From assembly GCF_023159225.1 (NCBI RefSeq), contig NC_063161.1, positions 3,846,274 through 3,910,273 on the forward strand: 64,000 bases of DNA. The letters run 5' to 3'. How positions within the stretch are numbered: position 1 is the stretch's first letter; each line of letters opens with the position of its first letter. A program made the translations under genes and the position numbers. The notes beneath the pieces were generated by a model. The model worked only from the letters and a program-made list of their open reading frames with translations, was not told the DNA's origin and did not search any database. Origin of the DNA: Perognathus longimembris pacificus (Eukaryota > Chordata > Mammalia > Rodentia > Heteromyidae). This document shows positions 24,883 to 36,055 of this stretch, one piece after another.

Positions 24883-24979
24883 CTGCAGGGACCAGGCAGG
24901 GAGATGAGCGCCAGCGCGTTCCAGGACCGTCGGCCACAACTGGTCATCGTCCGGCTGGCATCGACCCGTCCAGCACCGC
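24883..24979 (-). CDS. SHISAL1: SHISAL1 first coding exon (start codon, signal peptide)
   Basis: The acceptor ggctcgcag (AG at 24981-24980) opens the exon. The start ATG is at 24947-24945 and encodes M-T-S-C-G-R-R-S-W-N-A-L-A-L, matching the SHISAL1 N-terminus and leading into a signal peptide. The best donor, CTGCAG|gtaacg, ends the exon at 24883 but leaves phase 2, while the next exon needs phase 1. A poorer donor, CCTG|gtccct (exon end 24893), keeps the frame but shortens the signal peptide. Either the weak donor is used, or one extra base sits in the CTGCCTGGTCC stretch. A five-codon upstream frame (M-P-A-G-R) starts at 24961 and its TGA overlaps the start codon. At least one non-coding exon must lie further right. 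Confidence 0.85.
24944..24961 (-). promoter_or_regulatory. uORF overlapping the SHISAL1 start codon
   Basis: ATG CCA GCC GGA CGA TGA on the reverse strand. The TGA (24946-24944) shares two bases with the main ATG (24947-24945), an ATGA overlap. If this exon's mapped acceptor is used, the uATG is inside the mature 5' leader. Such overlaps commonly lower initiation or force reinitiation. Confidence 0.5.
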
Positions 24980-25267
24980 CTGCGAGCCAAGACCGGGAGA
25001 CGGGCGTGCTGGGCGGGCGGGCGGGCGGGGCGGGGGGGCGGGGGGGGGCGGGAAGAGGACGGAGACGCCGCCGTCCAATTTCCTCTGGGGAACGAGCCGC
25101 CCGGTCACCTGTCACCTCTCCTTCCCACGCCAAACGAGACTTAATCAGCGGAGGCGGCGGCTCAGGCGGCGGCCGAGGGCCTTCGCGAGCTGGGCCCCCC
25201 GGCCGTGCGCTCCCCACACCGACCCAGCAGCGCCTACAAACAAGGGGGGGGCCTCTAGAGGCATCTG

Positions 25268-25317
25268 AGCGCACGCGCGTACATGCACACGCGTGTGCGC
25301 ACACACACACACACACA
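25268..25317. repeat. (CA/CG)n microsatellite
   Basis: Run of gcacacgcgtgtgcgcacacac followed by pure CA. Confidence 0.9.
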
Positions 25318-25425
25318 GAAGAACCAGAGGCTGGGCCCTTGCAGGTCCACCTCAGTGCCTCTACCAGACACTCACAATAGTCCAGAGGGAAGGCCGCCCG
25401 CTCCTGGACGCGTGAACAAGAAAAC

Positions 25426-25468
25426 ATCACGCACACGCGCGCGCGCGCACGCGCACACACGCACACTC
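25426..25468. repeat. (CG/CA)n microsatellite
   Basis: Unusually CG-rich alternation (acgcgcgcgcgcgcacgcgc), a strong Z-DNA-type sequence. Confidence 0.9.
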
Positions 25469-25509
25469 GTGCACGCAGAGTACTATTGGGCCATCAAAAA
25501 GGAAAGGGA

Positions 25510-25650
25510 TGCCAGGCGCCCGTGGTTCACGTGTGTAGTGCTAGCTACTCAGGAGGCTGAGAGCTGAGACTCTCCTCTCCACTTCACCACCAGAAAACCA
25601 GAAGTACAGCACCCAGGCCCTGAGTTCAAGCCCCCCAAACCAACAACAGC
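25510..25650 (+). mobile_element. Dimeric SINE with internal deletion
   Basis: Left half: gccaggcgcccgtggttcac and agctactcaggaggctgaga. It jumps from ccaccagaaaaccagaagt almost directly to acccaggccctgagttcaag, so the A-box part of the right half is missing. Confidence 0.82.
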
Positions 25651-26811
25651 CCAAAGGGGGATTCTGACATTCGCTAGGGGGTGGACGAACCCGCGGGGCG
25701 GGCCGGGAAGCGACGGGGAGGGACCGGGGTGGGCAGCCTGCCCCGCACACCTTGGCCCTCGGCCTGGCCGGTCCCGGGGCCCACCGGGAAGACCCCGTCC
25801 CTAAAGGCAGTGCGGGAGAGCCCCCCTGCCGCGCTCGCTGCCTCAGGGGCCCAGGGGCGGGCCAGGCGCGGCTGGGGGAGGAGGGGAGGGAGGAGGGCCC
25901 CCCCCCCGGTGGAAAGCGGCCCCCAGCAGGCCGCACAGGGCACAGGGCTGGTGAACCCGCGAGACGCCCGCGGCACGCAGGCCTGCTCTCCCCCCGCCCG
26001 GAGGCCCGGGGTCCCCAGTGCCCTGCAGGCTGTAAGCCGCTTAATGGCTGCGCCGGGCCCCGCGGGGCCAGGGGGGATTAAAGCGTTTGAGTGCGCTTAG
26101 GAGCGGCTGCCCCCCGAAACCGCGCTGGCCTCGGGGACGCCCTCCCCACGGCCCGCCCGCCCTCCCCGCTTCTGGAGGGGGAGCCCCAGTCTGTGGGGGG
26201 GGGCCGGGCAGCGGAGGAGGCGGGGGGGGGGGGCTCCTCAGCCTCAGGCCGACGCCTGGCCCGGCCTCTCTGGCGCGGCACACCGGCCGGAGCCCCGTGG
26301 GGACCTCTGGGGGGGACTGGGGGGCCCCCATGGCAGGTGCGCCCCGCGGCACAATGGCCGGGGCTGCTGCCGCCTGGCCCGGGCCGCCCCCGGGGGTCCT
26401 GCGCCCCCATCCCCGCCCAGCTCCGGCCTGGGACCACGTGACCAAATCCACCACGCCGCTGCCCGGACAGAGGGCGGGGCCGGGACACCTCTCCCCGGGG
26501 CGGTGGGGGGGCCCGCCCTCCAGGCCCCCTCCATTCCCAGCCTGCTGGAGAGTGGCCTCCGAGCTCCGCAGGGACCTCGGGGCCACCAGCCGGACACTGG
26601 GTGCCGGCAGGGCCCGTGGGGGCGCAGGCCAGCTTCAGGGCCGTGCCCCCGCGCCCTCCCACCCCCCCCCCCTGCAATGGCCTGGCTCCCATGCCCACGG
26701 TGAACTGTGCTGAGGAGCCCCCCCCCGCCTGCTCCCGGATGTGGGCCCCTGCAGGCCATGGCCGGGGTCCCCCCCCAGGCTTCCCGAGGTGTCCGCGGCC
26801 CCTTGCTGGAC

Positions 26812-26892
26812 ACTCTGCCCATTGCAGTCGGCCTAACGGGGAGATTTACCTCGGAGAGAAGGAAACCGAGGCTCGGGGAGGTGACACGGGGG
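26812..26892 (-). mobile_element. MIR fragment
   Basis: Read on +, ggggagatttacctcggaga, gaaaccgaggctcggggagg and tgac fit the reverse complement of MIR. Confidence 0.5.
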
Positions 26893-26991
26893 AGTCCAGT
26901 CCCTTGGGAAGGTGACACGGGGGGGGGGGGGGGCGGAGGCTCTCCCAGCCATGGCTCCAAATCCTGACCCGCCTCCCACACCAGAACCGTC

Positions 26992-27190
26992 AAGGCCCGG
27001 CCCCGGTGGCTCCCGTCTGTCCCTCCGCCTCTGGTTCAAAGCCAGCCCGGGCCGCACGTCCCTGAGAACCGCGAGAAGCTGGAAGTGGCGCTGTGGCTCA
27101 CGGGTGGAGCCCCCGCCTTGAGTGGAAAAGCCCAGTGGGGGGGTGGCTCCCCGCTCCTCGGTTCAAGCCCCGGCACTGGCACAGGGACAA
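26992..27190 (+). mobile_element. Dimeric B1/ID-like SINE
   Basis: Carries ccccggtggctcccgtctgt, gttcaaagccagcccgggc, aagtggcgctgtggctcacg and cggttcaagccccggcactg. The middle of the left half is shortened. Confidence 0.85.
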
Positions 27191-28631
27191 TAGGGCAACA
27201 GAAACGCGGAGTCTGGGCCCCGAGCCCTCGGCAGGGGAGGGCATCCATCCGCCTGGGCTCGGCGGATCCGAACGCGGGCCCGCTGCCCAAGATGGCGGCC
27301 CGTGGCCGGCACGAACCCGGGAGTCACCGGAGAACGTTCTGGAACCTGGCTGCGCGGTCTGACCAGGTCTGGAGTCACGAGCCGGGTCGGCTGGGGACGG
27401 CGGCTCTGAGATGGGAGGGTTATTTTTAAACATGGAATCCGGCGAGGCAGGAAGGAGGGCACGCGTGGAGACAGCCCCGAGGTGGGGTGCGGAGAGGAAC
27501 GGATCCCCGGCTCCCCAAGTCCACCCAGGTGTCGTCTCGGAAGCCAGGCTCAGCGCGGCGGGGCCCCTCGCCCGGGAGAGGGGGGCGAAGGCCTGGTCAC
27601 CCGCTGAGCCTGGACGGGGGGGGGGGTGTCAGCGGCTGCCCCCCCGCCCCCGTGCCCTCCTGCTGGGCGCTGCAGGTCCGTCAGCGCCCTCCTGGCCCCG
27701 CCCCCTCCCTTGCCCCCCAGTTCCACACGCTGTGGCCCCCGGGCCTTTGCAGGGGCTGAGCCCAGAAGTGACGCATGCCCACCCCGAGATCGAAGCCTGC
27801 CTCCCCAACCCCAGGCGGCGGCGGGAGGCACGGACCCCCGGAGCCGAGACCAGCAGGGGCGACCGCAGGTGGGACCGGCCCCCAGGGGAGGGGGTCCCCA
27901 CCCCGGGCCCCGGCACCCCAGCACCCTGGCCCGTGCAGCTCCAGGGCAGGTGGGTAACCGGGACGGTGGGCGGGGCCCCTCCACCTTGGAGCCTGCCCCC
28001 GCCTCTCCCCTCCCCCCCCAGAACGTTCTAGCGCATCACCTTTTAAGGCTCTCCTCCTGCAGCAACCCCTCCCCGAGACTCCAGCCAACCCAGCTCGGGC
28101 TCGCGTCCTAGACGGGGCTGCTCCTCCCGCCCCCTTTCCAGGCCGTCGCCCCAAGTCGGTCCCGAGCCCAGCACGCCCGCCGGGAGCCCTGTGGGAGCCT
28201 ACTTCCCGCAGAGGGCTGGCCCGGAAGCAGGCCTGGACCGACGGGGGGGGGGGGGGAGAGGGGAGGGGGGGTGGGAGGGCTAGAGTAGCTGCGGCAGCAG
28301 GGCCCGGTGACCGTCCACGAGAGGCGGTGACCGCACCCAGATACCAGGTGGCAGAAGACGAAGGAAGGGAAACTGAGGACAGGACACAGGAGCGGAGAAC
28401 ACGCACCAGCTCTGCGCGGGAGGAGGAGCCTCGAGGGGGCCCCGTGGCCCGCGTGGCCGGGGGGTGGGGGTCCCCCGAGGGCATCTGGCCACCAGCCAGG
28501 GGTCCCCGGGGGCCCGGGGCGGCGGGGGGGAAACCGCTTGGAGGGAGGGGGAGGCTGTGCTCCTCCCCCGCGCTGCCTTCCCACCGCAGACACAGCGCAG
28601 CCTGCTCCGAGCACCTGGGCCTCGAGTCCCG
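27191..28631. other. GC-rich gene-free stretch
   Basis: Unique GC-rich sequence, with G-runs at 27610 and 28242-28270. No exon or repeat family recognised. Confidence 0.4.
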
Positions 28632-28933
28632 GCGCCCCCCACGCCCGGCCGCCCCCCACGCCCGGCCGCCCCCCACGCCCGGCCGCCCCCCACGCCCGGC
28701 GCCCCCCACGCCCGGCCGCCCCCCACGCCCGGCCGCCCCCCACGCCCGGCGCCCCCCACGCCCGGCCGCCCCCCACGCCCGGCGCCCCCCACGCCCGGCC
28801 GCCCCCCACGCCCGGCCGCCCCCACGCCCGGCCGCCCCCCACGCCCGGCGCCCCCCACGCCCGGCCGCCCCCCACGCCCGGCCGCCCCCCACGCCCGGCC
28901 GCCCCCCACGCCCGGCGCCCCCCACGCCCGGCC
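28632..28933. repeat. 15/17-bp minisatellite
   Basis: Units of ccccccacgcccggccg (17 bp) mixed with a 15-bp form lacking two bases of the GGCCG end. About 19 units. Alanine/proline/arginine open frames are by-products. Confidence 0.95.
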
Positions 28934-29626
28934 GCGGCCCTCGCTCTCGGGAGCACAGAGACGGCGGCCGCGTTGCCCGGGCTCACACAGCAGAGGCGCC
29001 AGGTCTGTGCACCGCAGCCCCGCGGGCCTCTTGCTGGGCCTGGGGTTCGGACCCCGCTGCCGGCTCCGGCACCACCCTTGGCTGATGCCGGGCCCGTGTG
29101 CGAATCCTGCCTTGAGCCCATCTCGGCCCCAGAGGGGCCGGCTCCACCCCCCCCAGCCCCACTCCCCCGGCCTCCCACACCGGGCTGAAGGAGACCCCGA
29201 TTGCGCGCCGTGAGCACCGGGCAGGGCCCGCCGGTCCACGCGGAGGAGGCCACCCCACGGTGCCCGGCGGGGACCAGGGGACCCCACTTCATCCTGCAGT
29301 TACGAGGTGTTGTTGGATGTTCCTCGATTTCGGGCAAGGGCACAGCTGAACCCCAATCCAGGATTAGAGGGACGCCAGAGAGGGAGGCCAAGAGTCAGGG
29401 TGAAGATGGGGTTCGCCCTGGAGAAGCAGCACAGACCCGCCGTGCCGCAGAGCCAGGCGCAGAGACCCAGAGGGGCTGAGCGGGGGGCTCCACCCGGTGC
29501 ACACCCGGCCCGGCCCCTCCTCAGCCGCCTACCTCGGCCTCCCCTCCCGTCACCTGGGCGTGGAGCCCAGCCCGCCCCACCAGCCTGGGGGGGGTCCCCG
29601 AGGGGCGCAGAACCCTGACTGACCAC
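28934..29626. other. Unique GC-rich sequence
   Basis: About 690 bp between two minisatellites, with an AT-richer patch near 29300-29350. No exon recognised. Confidence 0.4.
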
Positions 29627-30008
29627 GTTCCCTGCGCAGTGAGTCCTCCCCGCCCCCTCTCCCTGCGCAGTGAGTCCTCCCCGCCCCCTCTCCGTGCAGT
29701 GGGTCCTCCCCGCCCCTCTCCCTGTGCAGTGAGTCCTCCCCGCCCCCTCTCCCTGCGCAGTGAGTCCTCCCCGCCCCCTCTCCCTGCGCAGTGGATCCTC
29801 CCCGCCCCCTCTCCCTGCGCAGTGGGTCCTCCCCGCCCCCTCTCCCTGCGCAGTGGGTCCTCCCCGCCCCCTCTCCCTGCGCAGTGGGTCCTCCCCGCCC
29901 CCTCTCCCTGCGCAGTGGGTCCTCCCCGCCCCCTCTCCCTGCGCAGTGGGTCCTCCCCGCCCCTCTCCCTGCGCAGTGGGTCCTCCCCGCCCCCTCTCCC
30001 TGTGCAGA
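29627..30008. repeat. 31-bp minisatellite with splice-like words
   Basis: About 12 units of cctccccgccccctctccct followed by gcgcagtgggt. Each unit joins a pyrimidine tract to CAG, and some continue as gtgagt, so each mimics an acceptor and several mimic a donor on +. Confidence 0.93.
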
Positions 30009-30061
30009 GGCCCAGCTGGTGGGCCGAGTCCTCGCACTCACCCAGGGGACAGGCAGCCTGC

Positions 30062-30760
30062 GATGCGGGGCGGGGCGGGGCTTGGCGGGTGGGGCGGGGC
30101 TTGGCAGGTGGGGTGGGGCTTGGCGGTGGGGCGGGGCTTGGCGGGCGGGGTGGGGCTTGGCGGGCGGGGTGGGGTGATGCAGGGCGGTGCGATGTGGGGC
30201 GTGGCTTGGTGGGGCGATGTGGGTGGGGCGTGGCTTGGCGGGGCGATGCAGGGCAGGGCGGGGCTTGGTGGGTGGGGCGGGGCGATGCGGAGCGGTGCAA
30301 TGCAGGGTGGGCTTGGCGGGGCGTTGTGGGGTGGGGCGATGTGGGGGGGGCTGGGCGGGACTTGGTGGGTGAAGTGGGGCGATGCGGGGCGGGGCAATGC
30401 GGCGGTGGGGCGATGTGGGACGGGGTGATGTGGGGGGGCTTGGCGGGGCGATGTGGGGCGGGGCGATGCGGGGCGGGACTTGGCGGGGCGATGTGGGACG
30501 GGGCGATGTGGGGGGGCTGGGCGGGACTTGGCGGGTGAAGTGGGGCGATGCGGGGCGGGGCAATGCGGCGGTGGGGCTTGGTGGGGCGATGTGGGACGGG
30601 GTGAGGTGGGGGGGCTTGGCGGGGCGATGTGGGGTGGGGCGGGGCGATGCGAGGCAGGGCTTGGTGGGGCGGGGCGATGTGGGGCAGGACAGGGCTTGGT
30701 GTGGCGATGTGGGGCGATGCTGGGCGGGGCAGTCCTGGGCGGGGCTGGGCGGGGCGGGGC
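30062..30760. repeat. Degenerate G-rich repeat (GGGGCGATGTGGGGCGGGGCTTGG type)
   Basis: Roughly 700 bp built from ggggcggggcttggcggg and ggggcgatgtggg modules in variable order. Strong G-strand bias on +, with many GC boxes. A clean period is hard to define by eye. Confidence 0.88.
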
Positions 30761-30907
30761 GGCCCCCACAGGCGCTGTCCAAAGCTGTCACCGTGGCGGA
30801 TGGCCACCGCCATACAAGGCCGGGGACTCAGGTCCGTCCCCAGAGACTCGAGGACACGGATGAAGAGAGCCGAACACGTGCGGTGTACTTATGAAGACCG
30901 CGCCCGG

Positions 30908-31180
30908 GCGTGGGGGGGCCACGGAGATGGGGGGCCATGGAGATGGGGGGCCACGGAGATGGGGGCCACGGAGATGGGGGCCACGGAGGATGGGGGGCCA
31001 CGGAGATGGGGGGCCACGGAGATGGGGGGCCACGGAGGATGGGGGGCCACGGAGGATGGGGGGCCACGGAGGATGGGGGCCACGGAGATGGGGGGCCACG
31101 GAGATGGGGGGGCCACGGAGGATGGGGGGCCACGGAGGGCGGGGGGCCACGGCGGGTGGGGGGCCACGGCGGGTGGGGGG
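30908..31180. repeat. 15/16-bp minisatellite
   Basis: About 17 units of gatggggggccacgga, some one base or one triplet different. Confidence 0.95.
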
Positions 31181-32075
31181 CCGGGCAGGAAGCAGGAGCC
31201 GCGCCCAGCCCGCCATGGCGCTGGCCCGAGCAGTTTGCTCCACCGCCGCGGAACGCATCCGAGGAGAGCCGGGCGCGGCGCCGGGGGACACGGGTCTGAG
31301 GCCTGGCGTTGGACGCTCGACTGGCCTGCCCGGGGGTGACTCCGGCCGGGGGCGGGGGACGGTGTTGGGGCTGACCACCCACTCTGCAGACCGGAAGGTC
31401 ACCCCGGACCCCAGCCCTGGGACCATGTTGTGCCGAGACCTGCCCGCGGGGGCGCTGTTCCTCCCCGCGGCCCCACCCCGGACCCCCGACCGCCACAAGG
31501 GCTCTGGGTTCAAGGTGCAGCTCGGGGTGGTGAGGAGGCGGAGCCCCCCGGCTCGGGGCGCTGCTTCCTGGGCTGAGCCTCCGTTTCCCACTTAAGAGAG
31601 GTGGCACCCGGATGTCCAGGCCTGGCCCTGGAAGATTCTGAGGTCCCCCGATGGCACTTGGGGGGGGGGTCTGTCACCACCGCAAGGAGCTGCTCCCGGG
31701 CGGCCCGGGGGCCTGTACAGGGCGGCACCCCGCCCGCCTGCCGCTCACGGGGGGGGGGACTGAGCGGCACCAGATCTAGGGGGCTCCCACTCTCCCCCCT
31801 CTCCAGGCGGCCGCTGTAGGTAGGAGGGCTGCAGACAGCGGGCGGTACGCGGTTCCAATCAAGCTTCATTAACACCAACACGCTCCTGTGCAAAGCCCTG
31901 CGGCCCCGGGCCCCACCCACGTCCACAGAGCAGCAGCAGGGCCTCCGGACCCGCGGGACTGGGGCCCGGGAGCCAGGGGCGCCCCAGCCCCCACCCCCAC
32001 CCCCACCCGCGGGAGGGAGGCCGCCGGCCGCAGGTGCCCCCAGCCAGCAGCAGCCGGGTAGGGGCGGGCGGGCCG

Positions 32076-32212
32076 GGTTATGACAAACCGAGTCACCACA
32101 CCACTAATTGGGAGCAGTTGCTCTTCCAACCAGAGACGCGTCAGCTGTGATTAAGTCAACCTGCCTTTAGGCCAATCCACTTCAAAATGATGCAAATTGG
32201 GCAGCGGTGAAG
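32076..32212. promoter_or_regulatory. Candidate conserved non-coding element
   Basis: AT-richer block with ccactaattgggagcagttg, cagctgtgattaagtcaacc and ccacttcaaaatgatgcaaa. E-box (CAGCTG) and homeobox-type (TAATTG, GATTAA) words cluster. No repeat features. Confidence 0.35.
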
Positions 32213-32984
32213 ACGGGGGGAGATGGAGCCCGGCCCAGCAGGCTCCCCAGCCGGCTCCCCGACTCCCACCCTGCGCCCACCACCGGCCGGGGGGAGGGCT
32301 GGCACCTGTGCTCAGAGCCGGGCTCCTCTCCCGGGGCCTTGCTGTCCACGGCCGGCCGGGCCAGGCGGCACCCACCGGAGGCATGGCTGGGCCGGGGGCT
32401 CCCAGGGGCGGCTCTCCGCCCTCGAGGGGGGCAGACAGGTACAGGCAACAGCCACTCCCTCCCGCCCCCTCCCCGCACCTGACGCCTCCACGTGGCTGGA
32501 CCCCAAATCCCCCCCACCCCCAGCTCTGGACTCTGCACCTGCGTCCACCTCCCAGCCCTGGGATGGGGAGTGGAGGGGGGCCGTTCTGGTCACGGGTGAC
32601 AGCACAGGCTTGCTGAAAAGGGGCGTAGCCTTGGCCTGCCTATCCAAGCGTGGGAAGGGGGAGAGATGGGGGGCAGGGTCCTGGGGTCTCTTCCCTCTCC
32701 ACCCTCCCCTGTGAGGTGCGGTCCACTGAGTGTGTGCTGAAGAATCACCGATAAGTACAGCTAGCGGCGGGGGGGGGGGGGGGGGGTCCTGAGCCGCCGG
32801 GACCCCGTTTCAGGCAGCAGGGGGCGCCCCCCCAACCGCAGACCACCCACCTAGCCTAGGGGAGCCCACCTTGGTGGGGCTGCTTTATCACAGGTCCCCA
32901 GGAAAAGCCACCCACGAGTCTCTCCCCCCCCCCCCCCCGCGGGCTGCCTGCATGTACAGAATGAGGGTCCCTTTGAGTGGGGGG

Positions 32985-33125
32985 AAAATGGCTCAACCTC
33001 ACCGCCTGAGTAAACAGAATCCTGCAGGTCTAATTAGCGAGGTGCTGGGGAGGAGCCCAGACTCCCAACTTTCTGGGAACGGCGGAGGTAACATCAAAAC
33101 GCACTTATGAAAGAGCTTGGCTGGC
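32985..33125. promoter_or_regulatory. Candidate conserved non-coding element
   Basis: AT-richer block including gagtaaacagaatcctgcag, gtctaattagcgaggtgc and acatcaaaacgcacttatg. TAATTA and forkhead-like GTAAACA words are present. Confidence 0.33.
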
Positions 33126-33947
33126 AGAAACGAAGGAGAAAGGGAACAGCCGGGGCGGGGGGGGGGTCCCCGAGGAGGCCAGAGCCCCAGCCCCGGGGGA
33201 CAGACGGGGCAGCCTGGCCCTGAGCCCCTCAGGACCCTTCTCAGGGGGAGTGCTCGCCCAGCGCCCACGTGACCTCGCTCCGGGAAGCCTGGGGCGGCAG
33301 GGGGGGGGGGGGGCTGGCCAGGCCACGGCCTCCCCCGCCCCCCACGCCCTCTGCCCGCTGCTCCCAAGAGAGGCAGCAGTGACTAGTGGGGAGCAGCAGC
33401 CGCCACGAGGCTCAAGAGTGCAGCGAACCTTCCGGGGGTCACAGCCCCGAGGTGCACCCGCAGTTCTCTACGGGGCTCCCTCCTCGTGGCCACGCTGGAG
33501 CAATCCCCCCGGCTCTGTCGCCGAGGTGAGCTGCCTGCAAGGGCAGTGCCCCCCAGTGTCTCCTGACCCAGGGGCAAGGGACTCGGGTCAGGTCCCAGGG
33601 GCCCCGGCTGCCTGCCCAGGAGCCCCCCCCTCCACCCTCCCCTCCTCCACTTGGGCTAAGCACCTCCCGAGGGTCCGGCCCCTTCCTCCACCCTGGGAAT
33701 ATTCGCAGACACAGCTCGTCCTTGCAGTGGGGGTGCTGGCATGAGAACCCCTCCGACACCCTCAGAGCACGGAGGCCCCATCCCAGCCGCGTCCACCTGA
33801 GGCCCCTTCGGCCGGAGCCAGGGCTGAGGCCGGAGCTGCCGGGGTGGGGGGGGGCGGCTGGCGAGGAGGGGGGTGGAGGGACCCCAGGCCGCCCAGAGGC
33901 GGTGCTGCTGGAGGAAGGGAGAGGCCCGGCCAGGCCTCGGGCAGTCT

Positions 33948-34095
33948 GCAAATAAACTCTAGCTCACCCTCTCCCCCTGGCGCGGGGAGGGAGAGAAAAT
34001 AGCTTTCACACTGTATTGGCTGATTTTTTTCCTTCCGTCTACGGCTTCTAAATCGATCCCGAACAGATTGTCCAATTGTGTGAATGCAGGAGAGG
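33948..34095. promoter_or_regulatory. Candidate conserved non-coding element
   Basis: Block with ctgcaaataaactctagc, cacactgtattggctgattt, ctaaatcgatcccgaac and agattgtccaattgtgtg. ATTGG (CCAAT) words occur twice. No repeat identity. Confidence 0.35.
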
Positions 34096-35234
34096 AATCT
34101 CCTCCTGTTCCCGGGTCCAGCCTGGCCCTGGCAGGCCCTCTCTCGGGCCGGGCTCACCTGCATGTGCGGGGCTGTCCCGGGTGCGTCGGTGGCCTGGGGG
34201 GTGACCTGCAGGTGACCGGTGGGGGGCTGGTGTCGGGCAGCCCAGGGGCCTCCCGGCCTCGGCTTTCCCAGGAAGGACTGAGCTCCGGGCTCTGTGGATC
34301 GGGGCCGGCCTGCCCGTTCCCAGGCTGGGCCCCTTCCTCGGGGCGTGCTGGACGGCGCGGGAGCAGGCCATCCTCGCACCCAGCGCCGGGCCCCAGCTCC
34401 GGAACGGGGGGGGGCGTGGTTAGGAAGGTCTGCCCGGGGATGGTGGTGGCGCTGGAGCCAGCTCCCCATTCAGGTGGGAGGGAAGGTGGGGGGTTGCCTA
34501 CCTGAGTGCTATGCACAGTCCCCCCAATAACCCGGCCCGAGGTGTCCCGCAGGCCCGGCAGATCCGCCCTCCAGCCAGAGGAGGCCTCTAGGCCGGGAGG
34601 GAAGGGCGTGGGGGGGGGCGCGGCGGCGGCCTCCCGCTGGCCACCCCAGGGGGGTCAGAAGCCACCGGGTTGCCGTGGGTGCCCCTGCTCACCACGCCCT
34701 TGGCTTCTGAAGGCCCCGTGTGGGGTGGATGGAGCCCCGGCCCTGCTCTGGGAGGGCAAGGAGGACAGGGAGGCTGGGATGGGCTGCAGCGGGGAAGGGG
34801 GGCTCCCTGGGGCTCTGGGGCCTGCAGCCGAGCTCCCCACACAGAGGCCACCTTACCAGCCCCAGGCTCCCTGCACCCTGGACGCCCCGGGCCTCGGACA
34901 CCGGGCGTCCTGCGGGGTGGAGGTCGGGGCGCCAGCCCAGCAGCACTGGACCCAAACACCCTTCAGGGGCAGCGCCTGCCACCGTGACAGACGGCAGGCG
35001 GCCAGGCCCGGCCCGCCAGGCGGCCTCCTCCTGGGATGGCAGAGGGAGGCCGTTGCGGCCCTGGGCCTCCCCCAGCCCGAGGGAGGAGGCAGAGCCAGCT
35101 CAGCACCAAGGGGGGTGGGGCGCTGGGCCCTGGGCCCACGGTGGCCACACTGGGGCATTCGGCTGTGGCGCAGCTGCCCCCACCCCCCGCAACCCAGGGG
35201 AGAATCCTCCACCTGCGCCGGGCAGCCAGTCCCT

Positions 35235-35320
35235 CAGTCCTCCACTCATTCATTTGCGCTCTGCGCGGGTCCGGTGGCCCGGGCGTTTGCTGAGCACCTA
35301 CTGTGTGCTCCAGGCTTGTG
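35235..35320. mobile_element. Ancient MIR/L2-type relic
   Basis: Contains cactcattcatttgcgctc and tgctgagcacctactgtgtg, a widespread ancient-repeat phrase. Family not resolved by eye. Confidence 0.4.
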
Positions 35321-35804
35321 GGATTCCGGTGCCCGGGGTCCTGGCCGTCCCCCACCAGGCTGGAGCCACATTCGGTCACCCCTGAGTCCCCGAGGGCTCC
35401 CCCCCACACCTCCCTGCAGCCCTCACCCCCTCGCCCTCCTTACTGTCCTTATTTGTTCTGACCCAGACCCACCCTGCTTTGCAAGGGAAGACACCGATGA
35501 CGGCTGGAGTTGAACGCTCAGTCCCGTGCTGGCTGGACAGCGCCGGGTCCGGGGGGTCGGGGGGGGGCGGGGGGCCAGCGAGTCACTGCACCCCCCTTTC
35601 CAGGTTTTTCTCACGTTCATCCAACAAGCAGGTGGAGGCGGCCCCTCCCCCGGCCAGAGCAGCGCTTGCTGCCTGGATGTCCGGGGAAGGCATCTGTCCA
35701 CGCAGTGCGTGACCCGGACCACGGACCGCCCTGCCCCAGCGGCAGCCCGCACGCAACAGCCCGCACGCACCGCCCTAGAGCGCTCCGCAAACACACCTGG
35801 CCCA

Positions 35805-36055
35805 GGAGAGGGGCGTGGCCCGCGCGGAGCAGCTAGGAGGGGGCGTGGCCCGCGCGGAGCAGCCAGGAGAGGGGGCGTGGCCCTCCCCCTGAGCAGCCAG
35901 GAGAGGGGGCGTGGCCCGCGAGGAGCAGCCAGGAGAGGGGGCGTGGCCCGTCCCGGAGCAGCCAGAGAGGGGGCGTGGCCCGCGCGGAGCGGCCAGGAGA
36001 GGGGCGTGGCTCGCGCGGAGCTGCCAGGAGAGGGGGCGTGGCCCGCGCGGAGCCC
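35805..36055. repeat. About 31-bp minisatellite
   Basis: About eight units of ggggcgtggcccgcgcggag plus cagccaggaga. An RFX-like X-box, GTTGCCCTGGCAAT, follows at 36114-36127. Confidence 0.92.

Larger units (their letters stand above)
24980..26811. other. SHISAL1 5' intron or upstream region
   Basis: Polypyrimidine and acceptor sequence sit next to 24980. A compact non-repetitive GC block (25070-25200) contains ccaatttcctctggggaac and gacttaatcagcggagg. Two CA-type microsatellites and one SINE follow. No further exon recognised. Confidence 0.45.
31181..35804. other. 4.6 kb gene-free region with several AT-richer islands
   Basis: Unique GC-rich sequence interrupted by AT-richer blocks listed separately (32076-32212, 32985-33125, 33948-34095) and by old repeats at about 31560-31600 (MIR-like gagcctccgtttcccac) and 35235-35320. 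A long G-run lies at 32767-32787. No exon recognised; it would be the SHISAL1 5' intron if the CpG island at 41-42 kb is its promoter. Confidence 0.4.
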
